A DNA stretch of 64,000 nucleotides from Varanus komodoensis (taxonomy: Eukaryota > Chordata > Lepidosauria > Squamata > Varanidae): assembly GCF_004798865.1 (NCBI RefSeq), contig NW_025335941.1, positions 13,158,066-13,222,065 of the forward strand, read 5' to 3'. The stretch's first letter is position 1. Each line of letters starts with the position of its first letter. Positions 36,701-51,700 of the stretch are shown one piece after another. The notes below the pieces were generated by a model. The model was not told the DNA's origin. It ran no database searches and saw nothing but the letters and a program-made list of their open reading frames with translations. The position numbers were made by a program, and so were the translations under genes.

Positions 36701-39700
36701 ATATGCAGATGATACCACTCTAATGGCAGAAAGTGAAGAGGAACTAAAGAGCCTCTTGATGCGGGTGAAAGAGGTGAGTGCAAAAGTTGGCTTGAAACTC
36801 AACATTAAGAAAACTAAGATCCGGTCCTATCACTTCCTGGCAAATCGATGGGAAAGAAATGGAGGTAGTGACAGATTCTATTTTCTTGGGCTCCAAGATC
36901 ACTACAGATGGTGACTGCAGCCAAGAAATTAAAAGACAATTGCTCCTTGGGAGGAAAGCTATGGCAAATCTAGACAGCATGCTAAAAAGCAGAGACATTA
37001 CCCTGCTGACAAAAGTTGTATAGTCAAAGCTATGGTTTCCCCAGTTGCAATGTATGGCTGTGAATGCTGGACCATAAGGAAGGCTGAGCACCAAAGAACT
37101 AAGGCCTTTGAATTGTGGTGCTGGAGAAGACTCCTGAGAGTTCCTTGGACTGCAAAGAGATCAAACCAGTCAATCTTAGAGGAGATCAACCCTGACTGCT
37201 CTTTAGAAGGCCAGATACTGAAGATGAAACTCAAATACTTTGGCCACCTAACGAGAAGGAACAACTCATTGGAGATGTCCCTAATGCTGGGAATGATTGA
37301 TGGCAAAAGGAGAAGGGGATGGCAGAGGATGAGGTGACTAGATGGAGTCACTGGGGCAGTGAGTGTGGGCTTGGGTGGTCTCTGAGGGATGGTGGAGGGC
37401 AGGAGAACCTGGAGGAATGTTGTCCATGGGGTCATGATGAGCAGGGCATGACTTTGTGACTAAACAACAACACATTTAAGTCTGAATGCACTGTTTGATA
37501 TGCATATTCACTCTGAAGTCATATACATTGAAATCCCCTTTTGGTGAAAATCAAACAGATGTAAGATGTGAGACACATGTCAAACATTCAGCCCTTCTAG
37601 TGCTACTTCCTAGATAATACAGAGGTCCCAAAAGAGCAAAACTAAAAATCTCAGTTAATCAAACCCACTGTGAAGCTGCATGATGTATTACTTATATAAA
37701 ATACGGTGCTGCGGGGGGAGCAAGTCTGTTCACTGAGGAATCCAGTGTTACACAATAGGTATTATTCTCACCTGAATTGCGATCATCCTTGAACGGGGAT
37801 TTTTTCTTGCTACAGTCTTATACTTTGTTTCTGTTTTGGCAAGGGGACTATACTCAGCTACATCACTATGATTCTCAGCCTGATCAGGATTATTTTCACA
37901 AGGCTGAATATCACATTTCACTGGCATGGACAGAGAATTCTGGAACATTTGCACTTCATCATTTGTTGCATGATTAGCAATGCTGTAATTGCTGCTTGAT
38001 ACTGTTCCTGGATCAATATTAAGGTAAGCATTATAATCCACATATATATATTTAGAGTCTTCTGAAATATCTGGCACAAGTGGTATCTGAGTAAGCACTG
38101 GCAAAGTTCTTTCATTTTGATACTCTGATTGAATCTCATTCAGAAATAATGGTCGATTTTCAGGAATAACTGAAGGCAATGATTCTGCTATAGAGTCGGT
38201 TGTCTGACTAGAAAAAGAATACGTGGAAACAAAAGGACTAAAAGAGGAATGGCTGGTAGTCATATAATCCGGAGTATTACTGGCTACTGCTGCATTAGTA
38301 GATATTGTCACACAGGGCTGATTAATGTAAGACATGGGCTTGAATTCCTTAGCATCTGGATTTAAATGAAGTCTGGTTTGGGAATTATTTTCTTTACTAT
38401 GTAGGCAGACTGAGCAATTTTCTTCATTTTTAGTTCTTTCATCCACTCCAATGACATCTGCATTTTCCTTCAGCATGACTGCATGTTTCATCAAGCCAAT
38501 AAGATCACCTATCATAACAAAACGTTGAGATTCCAACAGAAAAGATTTCAGGCCACCAGCATCCTCTACAATCTTTTGAGTATGTTCAGGAAAATGTGCA
38601 TATTCTCCAACTAACAGCTGGTTATCAATTTCCATAGGGCCATATTCTTCCAAGATTTGAGAAAAATAGCTGTGAAAGTAATCAAAGGTATATTTAATTT
38701 CAATAGGAAGCTGTGCAATCACTACTAATTTATTATTTCATGTATCAGCTTACATGAATATTATAAAACATGACCAATTTAAAGAGAACCAGTAGGAAAC
38801 TGAATAGTTTTAAATAAAGTGTAACACTATGGACCACAATATGAACATCATATCTAACTATATCTTATGGAAGCTAATAAAGCAATTTTGAGCTACACAC
38901 TATAAGACTGTCCAGTTGGATCCCTCTACATTTTCACTAAATGCGTTCAGAGGCAAGGAGTGAGGCTGTGTCTGCTGGACTTGCTTTCCATATTGGAATG
39001 CCTGTAGGCCACATATTGGCAATCTCCAGGCCAGAGGGCAGAGCTTCTGCAAGGCCCCACAAAGGCAGCCCACACCTTTGTAGGCTGGGAGAACTTCCAC
39101 AGGGCAGATTAGGCCCATGAGTTGGAAGTTCCTCATGAGTGGCATAAACTAGTATCAGGACCATCTGAAACACAGAAACAGAGTAAGTCAGAAGGGTCCT
39201 CCTGGGCCATCTAGTCTGACCCCCAGCTCTAGCCGGCTCCACTCATGACATCCCTACCATGTACATGTCTAGCCTATCCTTGAAAAAGGATATTCTTGAA
39301 CACATGGTGGGCATGTCATGAGCACTGTTGAAACACATGCTATTTTTAGTATTAGCAGCTTTGTGCCAAACCATCATGTTGCTTTTGAAAACCAAAGAAT
39401 TTTTCAGACACAATTGTTTCAACAGAAAATATGAGAGGCAAAACTCCCCAAAGCAGTAAATGATGCTTAGCCAAGGCAAAATGTCGAAAGTATTAAGAAT
39501 ACTTATTCATCACAGCTGCTCCTTCCCTGTTTTCTTTTAAATAATACACATAATAAAGTAGGACATAGCAACATACTCATACAAGCTTTCACAAGTTGGG
39601 TCTGGATAGTTGTCCAGAATGCTCTGATAATCGCTACTGGAAGAAGCATTATTATACAAAGCTTCAAATATCTCCACTTGTTCATGAAGACCATCTGGAA

Positions 39701-42700
39701 TCCTGAAAGGCTCATGCAGATTCATAAAACTTCTGCTGAAGAGTAACAACAACAGGCATTAAGAAAAGCAGGTTCTTTATAATTTGAAAATGCATGATTT
39801 AAAGTAAAAATTAAATAGTGAACAGTGTATACTTCACTTGTTTGTTTTATCCATGGACTTAAACAATGATAATAAAATACAACATACAATCTAATCATAA
39901 GAAAAAAAATTAGAACAAAATTAATGAATCCTTAAAAAACGGTAACTAAACCACCTTAGCTGTCAAACTTACTATCTAAAATATGAGCCCAGAAGTAGCT
40001 TGGATGCTATTTTACAGCTGTTAGGGAAAAATAGCAAATGTTTTGACCAATGAGCACCTCCACCATTAAGAATAAAATTTTCATCTTATCTCTTCAGAGA
40101 TGGAACAATGAAATAATTTCAGTATTACCTTCTCTAAAAAGGAATGGCAGAAATTTAAGAAAAAATGTACAGTGCTTGTCTGAAACTGCTGATGACATTT
40201 GCTGAATGCTGGGTGCAGTATAGCTATTAGTATTAACAATATTTTTAATCCACCCCATAAAAATGGTTTCTGGACAGATAAAGATTTTCCGAAGTAAAAC
40301 TTTTCAATTTCTTCTTCTTGGTGTATAGACTTGAATGATGGCTATGTTCAAAACTTTCTGAAGAATTCAGTTATGATTTGGTCAGACTTTGCATTATAAT
40401 TCCCTATTGCCCGTGCTACATTAGAGCCACTCCATTTCTTCTGTGTTTGTCATTTCTAGAGAAAAACATTTTGACTGAAAATGTCTCATTCCAGCCCACT
40501 TTATTTCATTCACACCAAGTGCTACAATACTTAACTACTCCATTTCTTGTTTAAGGGTTTTCAATTCCCCTTGATTGATTCTTCTTACATTCCGTGTTCC
40601 AATTGCATGTGTTGTTCAGCAATAGACTTTCCTTTTACTTCTGTGCAGGTCTGCTGCTAGACTTCCTTTTAGCGTTGATTTAGTTGAGTCATAAGTGCCA
40701 CACTAGTTCATACCTGTTCTTTGCTCTTCCCCAGTTGCTAGTTCAGTGCATTCTGATATGGGAATCTCATCTTGTGGCACTATGTCTTGTTTCATTTGCG
40801 ACTATTGTATAACAGGGTTTTCAAGGTAAAAATATTTAGAAGTAGTTTAACTATTGCATTCTTCTGTCCAGTACTAACCAGGGGAAAAAAAAACTTGTGC
40901 ATCACTGCTGTTATCTTTGAAAAATCCTCCGCCAGCATCACCTTCAACTACCACCACCTACCAGTAGCTGTCTACTCCTGCCTCCATTTGAGATACTCAT
41001 TCTTTTTTTGGTAATGTGACAGTTATTCCTGAAGAGGGTAGATGCATAGGGTCTGAGTTTTTACCATTCTGTCTTGGGTGACTCAACTAGAAGACCAACC
41101 TAGTGAGAGTCTGGCAGGAATGCTGCCAGGAAGGAGAGTGAGAGCCCTGGCAGGAATGCTCTTGGCTTCTCTCACAGTCTCAATCCTGCTCACTATCTTT
41201 AAGGTATGCATCCAAGATGGAGATCAGGACTAGAGATTTCCATTAGCAGGGAACACCATCAGATATAACCCACTGATAATTTTAAGCGAAAGGTTTATCT
41301 ATACAGTACTTGATATGCTAATTGCATGCTCCAGGTTACAAAAAGGGTATGTGAGTGTGCACAGCTTGCCATAACCAATGAGTTTAGGAGGATTTAAACA
41401 TCCTTAATTTTGGCTAGACTGTCTTCTATGCACTTTCATTCCAGAACTTACAATGTATTTTCTTCTGAAAATAGATAGTCATCTTCTCTAGTTACTGTAC
41501 CAACTCGACCAGACACAACTAAATTAGCCTAGAGGAAGAGAAAAAGAAAAACAATAAAACGTGTTTTATACCGACAGGTTCAGATCCAGCACAGCATACA
41601 TCAACATTGTCTTATTTCTGTATATTAAGTCTCATTTAGTTAATAATGTATATATTATACACTTTGTTTTCTTTGAATTTGGAAAAAAAATGGTCTCAGA
41701 AGGGGTATTGCCTCTTGTTTCACATGAAGGAGATAATGTGTCTTCTAAAATGACACTGCTATAACAAACCTGTTCATCTAAAAATAAAGTATGCTTCTTA
41801 AATTTCTAAAGTTAAAATTCTATTCCCATGAAAATTGTGCAAATATTTTAAAAATCGATTGGTTAAAAGCCATACAATTATGTCCTGTGCTCCTAAAACC
41901 CTGAACAGTGAGAAAAAGAAGTTTTCCCACATCACTTCCAATCCTTCTAGTGGACTTCCCACAACATGGGATCCAAGCTGAAAAGTATCCAAGGAATAAT
42001 AAATAAGTACAGGAATAACAAAATCCTTCTTTGATTTTCAGAATAGTATTCAAAGAAAAGTGTTTAAGATGTGACGAATATAAGAAATTGGACAGAAGAG
42101 CACCTGGGAATTTACTAATTTTGTTTCTGTCATTAAATCCTAACAGCGAAGAATATCTTTTAAGAATAAAAAATTACCTTTGATCCCTTTGCCTTCTTTT
42201 GGTTTCTTTTTTTAACTTTGATAGTGTTATTCTATAAAAGCAAGAATTTTTTTAGCACAGCTTATCATTTACAGTATGCCAAAATATAATAAAAGAAAAG
42301 AAAAGAATACTGCTCAATTTTACTTGCACTTTCTGTCTTCCATTCTGTGTTTTCCCTAGCAAAAAAACCCAAGGTCTACATTTATTTTCCAATTTCTACA
42401 GTACCCCACCTTGGCAAGTTCAAGTTGTTGGATGTCCTCGGTCATAAGCATTCACATATACTGATATTTACTTGGCAACAAATACATGCAGTTATGTGGC
42501 CCATATGTGAAAGTAGTCATACAGAAAAATAATCATCTTCTTCCTGCTCGCAGAATATTAAAGTTTATTCATGTTTCTGTTTCAACAAAGATCAAGAAGA
42601 AAAGCAAACTTACCAAAGTAGTTTCAGTTCCCTCCTTTGTTATTACAGTAAAAGGATTATCTGTTTTCAAAATATATTTACAATATTGTAAGGAAAAAGA

Positions 42701-45700
42701 TAAGACCAGGATACAAAGAAAATTCCAAACTTTGTACCAATACTACCATGACTTTATCAGATCCTTTTAAGCCTATGCACAACTGTGGAGGACTAGGTAT
42801 TTATAATAGACACATTAACTATTCCTTGATCTGTCGATCCATATTAGCATATCACATTCATCAACCTATAAACAAGCCAATCCTAAGCAAATGATTAAAA
42901 CTGTATGTGGCTGGTGTATGGCAGGTGGCACTTCTGCTCATCCCCAATAGCACATGAGTTGTTTAAACCATGTGCTGCTGTTATGTGGACTAAAGAGATT
43001 TATATGAAATATTTGGACACTTAATTCAAAGCCATCTCCACAGAAGCTTTTGCTGGTCCAGCAGGAAATGTCCCTACCCCAACTCAGCAAGTAAAAAGTA
43101 TGATAGTGCCTGGGATTTTGCATATCCTTCCATATGAAGGCTGACTTATTTGTAAAGAATCTACAGCTCTCCTCATTTGACTCCATGCATCACAGTCCAT
43201 CACATTCTCCCTCAGAAACACCTAATGAGGTCATATAAGCTCTTGGTGTAATAGGGAAGGATAAACATTAATATAGCAGGAACACCATGCTCTTGGGAAG
43301 GTATATTTCCTGAGGCTTGTAATCAGAATATTAAACGCATGACATACAGATATGCACTTAGATCAATGCATTGTAATGAAGTTTTAAAGGGGAAACCCAG
43401 TCTTTTACTTATCCTGGTATACTTACCAAGGTTATCAAAATAGTCATCTAAGAATTGATGAAGAAATGGGAAATTCTCTCTATTCTCTTCTAACATCCAT
43501 AGAAAACAACGAATTTCCATGTATGATAGCTCTCTAAAGTAGTCTAGTATGTCAAATGTATCTTCAGATGTGAAGCTAAACATCCTGCCCAGTTTGAAAC
43601 CATATTTCTCATTCCAGAGAACTGCTATTAAACTAAGATCAAGATTTACAAAGCATGTTCCATGTTCAGCAAAAAATATTTTTGTAGCTTTTAAACCTGC
43701 AAGACAACAATAGTAACAACAACATAAATTCACATCAAGATACATATTATGCAATCGGTAGACATATGCAAATTGATTACATTTTAAGAAGTTATTTGTA
43801 TCCACATTTGCCTGAACAGCTTATTTTGGGAAGAATCCTGACAGTGCAATGTAATGTAATCCAATTTTATCATCCTGTCACTATTCAGAGCAATTAAATG
43901 GGAGATGCTGAGGTACTTAGCATCTGTAATTTAACTTATTGTTATGGTGGTTTAAAATGGGCTGGGGGTTAGTGGCTGATGAACTATATCCCTGTAAAGT
44001 AGGGCTTTAAGAGCCATCAATAGGTGAATCCACCAATGCCCTTCCATGGGCAGAAGAAATTTTGATCTGTTGCATATACTGCTAATTGAAACAGGGTATG
44101 GAGGATGCAATTTTTAGCAATTTGTCTTCCTCAGTACAGCCCATGCAAAAACACCAGTGAAAATTAGATGCCTCTCTTTCAGGTTTGTTTGTTTGGTTTT
44201 GAACAGTTACTGCAGGTACATACATTTCCTCTCCATTTATTTCCCAATCCATAAATTGGTGAAAATTACCCCTTCACTTACTTCCCAGCCATTACATTTG
44301 CCTATATTTCTTTAGGTTTTTTTAACGAACAGTCAGAGAATAGCAATAACTTCTCCAAAACAGGAGCCATAAAAACTGAGGGGAAAATGGGTATCTTCCC
44401 TTTCCAGAACAGCTAAACACTACAGGAAATGCTCAAAAGGAGGCTGATACCAAGAAATCACTTAAAACTACAGAGATAACATCATGAACAGGGAAATTTT
44501 GTGTCACCACCCCTTGCTTTTGGTGAACTGCTTTAAAGGAACTTTTTAGCAGTTGGATTCTGGCAACTGTGCCCAAATTAGCCTCTATTCAGTGTCACAT
44601 GTCAATTTTCTTGTCTGTTACCTACTCTACTTTGCTGCTTCCTTGGACAACTGAAACGGATAAGGAAATTGACCAGGTAAGATTACACATATCAAGCAGC
44701 TATAAAGAGTGTGCCTGTGAAAGGGGTGTATGTGAGAGAGAGGAGGGGGGAATTTTCAAGGACTGGAAAAGCAAAATATACCCCAGTTGTGTTTTTTGAG
44801 GTTCTGAGGTCCCCCCCTTTTCTTTTTTTAAAGTAGTGACTGAAAAGAGTAGTGATCAGAACAGGAACTGGGAGACAAGATGAGTTCAGCTGGATATTAA
44901 GATATATTCTGGAGAAACAAAGAGGACAGAGAGAGGAGTAGGGGAACAACACATGTGAGCACAGTCATTTCTGGGCCTGCAAACAACCAACCCACCATGG
45001 CTTATGTTCAGGATGACTTAGCATGACATGCAAACCTGCCCAATGACAACACATGATGTCAACAACCCAACAATAAATCATGGGTTCTCTTTCTGAGATA
45101 ATATTATCTGTCAACCAGTTAAGTAAGCGCAACCAAACTGAGATCGATTATGTGGCTTCTGGAAAAATAAAGGTTTCTGCCTGGGCAAATTAAGAAAGAT
45201 ACTTAAAAGCAAAATCACTGGTACTAGAAGGATTTGTGCTATGGAAGTTTTTTTGAGCCACTCTACAAATTTTGTTGGAAGAAAAGTAGGAAAACAAATT
45301 TAGATAAAATAAATTTACTTCTCCCCAAATCTTGCTTGCAAACCACTAGAAACAGCAATAATTACTTACAAACTGGCAAACTAAGTTAACAGATAAGCTT
45401 ACACATTATAAACGTAGCTGAGAAAGCAAGAACCCAGGAGATTTACTCTTGGAAGAACTGCATCCTTATTGCAATAGCTTCAACCACCAAAAAAAAAAAA
45501 GTTAGAAATGCAGTACTTGCTGCAGTATACTGACAAACTTGACCCGTTTTCTGAACAGCCCCAGTACGAATATTATTTTAATTTCTTACATTGTTTTATT
45601 GACTATAGAACATTTAAAACCAAACAATTTTTTTCACGACCATGTTTCTCCACCCCTTTTCTTTTCTAGCAGATCAAAATGAAAAACTTATAAAGGACAA

Positions 45701-48700
45701 TCCTTTATTGAAGCTTAACAGGTTTTGCTGTGTTACATGAGAGCTGTTAATGATCTGCGTACATCAAAATGGTAATCCCTCGGACTGGTTTGAGTAGCCT
45801 CCGCACATGTGCAGAGTTGATTCCAAACTAAAATGGTCCCCTCCTCCTTCCTTTCCCAGAGCCTCAGGATGGTTCCTGCTGCTTGTGGACAAAATGATGG
45901 GAAAGTCTGATGTTATATAATTGATCTGCCTGTTTAGGTTGGTGCCACCTCACTGGATCTAGGAATGCACTCTCCTCACTCACACTTGCTCTCGCCCATG
46001 CCCAGTACAGTTTGGTTCTCAGTCGCTGCTTGATTATTCTCACTTGTTCACCTTGACTCTGCAGAGTCACGTGACAATTCCTCATTTCCTTCTTCACATT
46101 CCAGAGAGGCTATATTGTTAAAGAGCTGGGCCTCATTGCTACAAATTTGTACTGCATCCACTTTTTAAAGGCATGAATCCAGGGCAAGGGTTGAAAATAC
46201 ACAGTCTTGACGAACATGAGTTACTCTGGCTCTTGTCAATGTCTGGATTATCTTAAGTTTCAAGACTAAACAAAGGCAAGGCAACAATGTATTACTTGCT
46301 CATACTAGTGTCTGGACTCATTTCAGGAGTGGCAGGACTATAAGATATTCTCCGTAAGAGGATACAGGGAGTAAGTTCCCAGGGAGGAGCAAACAACTGT
46401 TGCAGTATGCTGGAGCTCTGCAAACATGAAGGTTTTACAAAGCTATGGAATGCAGAGGACTTCTGAACTGCCCAGCAAGGACACATATTTCTCAGTGTCA
46501 TATATCCTTGGCTTTCAGTATTTATTTTATAGACTTAAGACATGTTGTTGTTGTTAGTTGCGAAGTGGTGTCCGACCCATTGTGACCCCACGGACAACAT
46601 TCCTCCAGGCCTTCCTGTCCTCCACCATCCCCTGGAGTCCACTTAAGCTCACGATACTTAAGACATAACTATGAATAAAACAAAGTGGATTTTGGAGATC
46701 AGAATTATTCCCATCATTTTATTTTTCAGGGGAGCATCAGCTGCCAACCTGTTCTCATATCTAAAATCAGCGAACAATACAAGCATTCTGAGAATAAAAG
46801 CCCTACAATGGAACTAAACTACAGGAAAAAATTGCCTTACCATTATTGTCGAGATGTTTCATCCAATCGTGCAGGTTAGGATCTACTTCTTCAAGCTCAC
46901 TTAAAATGTGAACAAAAATTCTTGACTTCACTCTATCATTTTTAGTAATTAAGAAGTTTATGATCTGGTCCACCACTTCGATGGGTAATAGACAACTTGA
47001 AGAAATCTGCGCATAATCTTCTTCACTAAGTACCCACCATGAAAACAACTCATTAAGAAGTTTGAAGGTATCATGTACACCAGCCTGTATGTTTGCAGCC
47101 CGCTGCACAATAAGTTGCAGGACTGTATCCCCAGTAAAATAACTCTTCTGAATGCTTCCTAAGATAAAACAAGTAGAATGACTTCTAGGCTCCACAGAAA
47201 AACATAGGAAACCACATATAAAGAAATACTTAACATATTCACAAAATAAAGATTCATATACCTTTATGATTATTGTCTTTTGATATACAGTTTTCTTTGT
47301 GAGATACTTCTGCATGGTCTGTTACTGTGGCTGAGATAGCTTCTTTCAAACATTTTCTCTCTTGTTTTATTTGTAGATTCCTAGAACTGATTCAAACAAC
47401 TAACTGTGACACTTGGCAAGAAATTCTTAAAGAAGTTCTGATAGCATTCCATCATCCAAATTTACCTTTAAAAATCAAGGCTACTAATATTTGGCACAAA
47501 CAAATTCACATTGATCAATTGATCACATTTCTATGCCACCCCACAGCCAGAGTTTAGACCCCAAGAAGAGCCATCTTGAATGCGTAAGTCATAGGAGGCA
47601 CTTAGCGAAGATGGCAATGTCATACATTCTTGCAACTTTCACACGAAGCCCATGTGAACTGACCGCTATATATACAGACTAATAAAGAGCACTGTGGGTG
47701 TGTCAGCGGCATGTCGCCATTGGAGGAGTATGGTCACAGCACCATGAGACTTTGGTGACCCAATTTGGCAACCCAGAGATGAAACTGGAGCCCTATTAAA
47801 CCTTTATTTTGTTTTAATTATGATAATGACAATGGTGAAGTCACTTATGAAGAACTCTTTGAAAGTCTGCTTAAAAGGTTATAGGTATGAGTTGTTTTTC
47901 ACTGAAAGTTTCTGCAAGTTTAAGTACGTCTTTAGTCATATTTCAGCACTAAGAATTTAAAATGCAGTAACAATAGAGGTTTCAAATAGATATTCATTGC
48001 TTTTAATGTGTTATGACCAGGTAAAGGGGTTATGAGTAACCAACCTTCACTGCAACACATTGGCTCTCAATCTGACTGGATCACATGTTTCTGTTTAAAT
48101 GGTGCTGTTCTACAGTAACCTATTAGGAATTTCACATCATATACACCAGACTGTGTAAGTTTAAGGGTGCAGAGGGATAAACTTCTCAAGGTAATTTCTC
48201 AAATGTATTTATGGATATCAATGACAACATAAAAGCTTTTGAGAAATGACAATATAAAACTAGAAAAAATAAACAAGAAATTGAGGGAAAATGCTAATAT
48301 TTTGTGAACTGGATAGCAATTAGGAATTTTTAGGCAAAGAATTGAAAAGAGTAGAAGGTGGGGGTAATAAAAGGAGTTCAATCAGAAAACACACTTACAG
48401 ACACAGTTAGTAAAACTAATCAGCAAAGACTGATGAGTCAGAAAGACATTTAGAAGACCCAGATGATAAAAATATATGTACAAATAGTAAAAGTAGAGGT
48501 ATCGAAGAAAAAACTGAAGGCTTGCATCTTTTAACATTTCTAAATGGCCTTCTTGTAAGCCCTATGTGAGCCAAGTCAGAAAGAATTAACATTATGACTA
48601 TAAATAGATTCAGTCCAACTAACTGCATAGGAACGTTGGCAGAGATATATTAGTGATTTTTGAAAATAAAACTTCTAGGGACTTCATTGAGCAAGCCACA

Positions 48701-51700
48701 TGAGAAAACCCTAATTCAAAAATTGATGGGAACTCTATTTTCTTGCTGAAATTTGGTGATAGGATTGTTTAATTTCCTTAGTATTTCTTGTTCAGAATAA
48801 TTTGAGCAATCATGTCCACAGTCTAATTTGTGAATGTATTTTTGTGTAATATGTGGATGTGTGCATACATAATAAAAATGCATGTGCAACACCCACCCTT
48901 GAAACCCTTAAAGAGATTATAAGCCAGAACTGATGGAACTGCAGTTCCTTGCCTACTGTTACATCAAATGTGACACACAGAGACCCACAGGCACAGGAGA
49001 CCTACAAACCACTCATGTCTGGAAATAAGCTGCCTGGCTGACACAGATGGCGCACTGTATGAATTCTACTCACAGGCTCCCATTCTACAAAATGGCATTT
49101 CTCATTGATCATATCTTGTGGTAATCCTTCTGCTTGAAAACTAATTGTTTTTATTACTTAGATAATGGAAAGTTAGGAAACTTACCTCAAACATTTTTGT
49201 TTGACAGTGGGCTTTGGAGGATTCTTGTTTTTTATTTTATGTTCAAACTAGGGAGGAAAAATAGCAAGTTCAAAGATCTCTTAAAAAGTATTTTATCAGA
49301 ACAGTAAAAACATGGAATATTACTCTGTCATGAAATCAATTCCACATTGATATACTTTATCAAGACATAAAAAACCTTATCCAGTCTAAAAACATTTTTA
49401 TTTTGCTTTTAAGCATTTTATGCTTTATTCAGAGTAGAAAAGAGGTTTCTTTTCCTTTTTTGAGGCAATGATATTCTGCCTTTCTGTTTTGCTTCATTTT
49501 TTTTTTTTGTTGACAGACTTCCAAAATCAATTAAAATGAGTGAATCTTGCTAATTAAATCCACTACAAAATAGGACCTCTGAAACAGTCTCAATTTTATT
49601 AAATTCCCCTCTAATAGAAAAGGTAATGTTGGGTCTAGCAACACAGGCCACTGGTGCTATAACATTCAGGGTGCTCTTAAATGTGGTCAAGAAATTGGGA
49701 GCAAATTACAGGATCATATAGTTCCTCTGATCACCTGTGTTCCCTTTTCTGAGTGAATTCTGCCTACTGAATTGATGGTCAGCACATGTTATACTGGCTT
49801 CAGAATTTAACTTTAGTTTTGACAAGAGGAAGAAATTCCCTCTGGGCAAAGAAGACAGGGAAGACAGTCCATAATCTTAGCTGCTGTACTTCTCTTACAC
49901 ATGAGCTACACTATACATATTAAGTGTCATTAAGTAAGCCTCAAACAGTCTGCAATGGAGGTGAAACCTTGCAGATGCAAGCAAAGTCTATTTTTTTCAA
50001 TAAATATTGGGGACACAATCCCACATACTTACCTGTTAGTAAGCCCCACTGACTGTAATGGCCTGGTTCACACATAACATTAACCTATGGTTTTGGTTAT
50101 CAAATTCCAGGTTGTTGTGATGTGTGAATGTGGCCAAACAACCCAACAACAAACCATACTGGTTTCTGTATGAATCTGTTTTTCTATACATTTCTCAGTC
50201 TTTCAGCCATTATTACAGAGTTTAAGTCCACATTTAATAATGAAACAGGTCTATAGAACTGCGGCAGAGTGGGATCATTACCTTCTTAATGTATCAATGG
50301 TATATGAGCTTCTTGCTATGATATGGGTAATACACTCTCATCTTTGATTTTGTTCATTACTTTTTGAAGTGGTAGTATTAATTTTTCCTCTAGGCATTTA
50401 TAATGCATTGTGGAAAGACCATCTGGCCAGGTGCTTTGCCTTTTTTTTTTTTGTCTTTTAATAGCTTATGAAATCTCCTGGATAGCAACAGTGCCTTTGG
50501 TCCAATGTGAATTTGTCAATATGAGTTTCTTCTATTTATTGTTCCAGTCTATCTTTTGAAATTATTTTAAATACAGGTTTGAAAAAAAACCTTTGAGCTG
50601 ATCATGTATTTCTTCCTCCACATGAGAAGTTCCATTGTTGTTCTTAATCAATCTCTTTTCCACCTCTCTTTTGAGACAGTACATAAGGTATCTTCCAGGT
50701 TTGCTTGTTCAAAGTATTTTTCTTTAAAAAATTAATTTCTTCTGAACTTCCTCTGTTTATATCAAGTCTACTTGATTTCTTAAATTGTCTGAGTTCAATT
50801 AAAATTGATTATCTAAAGACTTCTTATGACAGTCCTTCAATATTTGAATTCTTTCAAGGACCTTTGTAGTTTGTTCTAACTTTTTTTTCTGTTTTGAAGC
50901 CATTGCTATTAAATTCCCTTTCATGAATGCTTTACTAGGCTACCCATATTGTTGTTAGAGACATAATTTGTATTAATCAATTTATTTTTTTTCTAAATCT
51001 CTTTCCCATTTCTTCTTCATTTTGTAGTAAAAGATTGTAATTCAGTCTGCATTTTCTAGTTCCAAGTTGCTTTTCTTGCCAGATGATTTCTAATGGGTGG
51101 TGGTCCAAAAATAGATTGAATCCTTGCAGTCTTTAAATTCAATAACAAAGTTTTTGATATCCAGCACATATCTATCCCTGAGTATGTCTGATTTCTATCA
51201 GAAAAAAAGGTGTAGTTCCTGGGTTTTTGATTTTGAAATCTCCTTACATCTTCCAGTTGTAACGTACCCATAACTGAAGATATTTTTAGGAAGTTTAGGG
51301 TTTCTATACCACCTCATAGTTAAAGTTCTCTGTGCAGGTTTGTGAACTCTGACTTGCTTAAAACATGATTTATTTCTATATATTAATTCAGAACAGTGGG
51401 TTGCTATCTCAGACAACGGAATTTCTGTGTAAGAATGGAAAAAAGAAAAAAAAGAACACCCACTGCCCTGACAGCAACAAAAGGCCTTTTGAGATAGAGC
51501 AAGGGAGACTTCAAAGGTAAAGAGAAACAACCCAGTGACTGAGAAAACAAACCACAGTTTCATTGTCTGCAAGACAAACCCTGGACAGAGCAGCAAATTA
51601 TGCATTAAATAAAACATCGGTAAGTTTTATGTCTGAATCAGGGCAATGAGGTTTAATTCTGAGATGACATACTTATGCTGCTTGAACTATAATCTATGTT

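Noticed and set aside
47390-47830. Possible endogenous retrovirus remnant (short open frame plus AATAAA-containing stretch)
   Set aside because: The resemblance is too weak to name a family or boundaries; left as unclassified intron.
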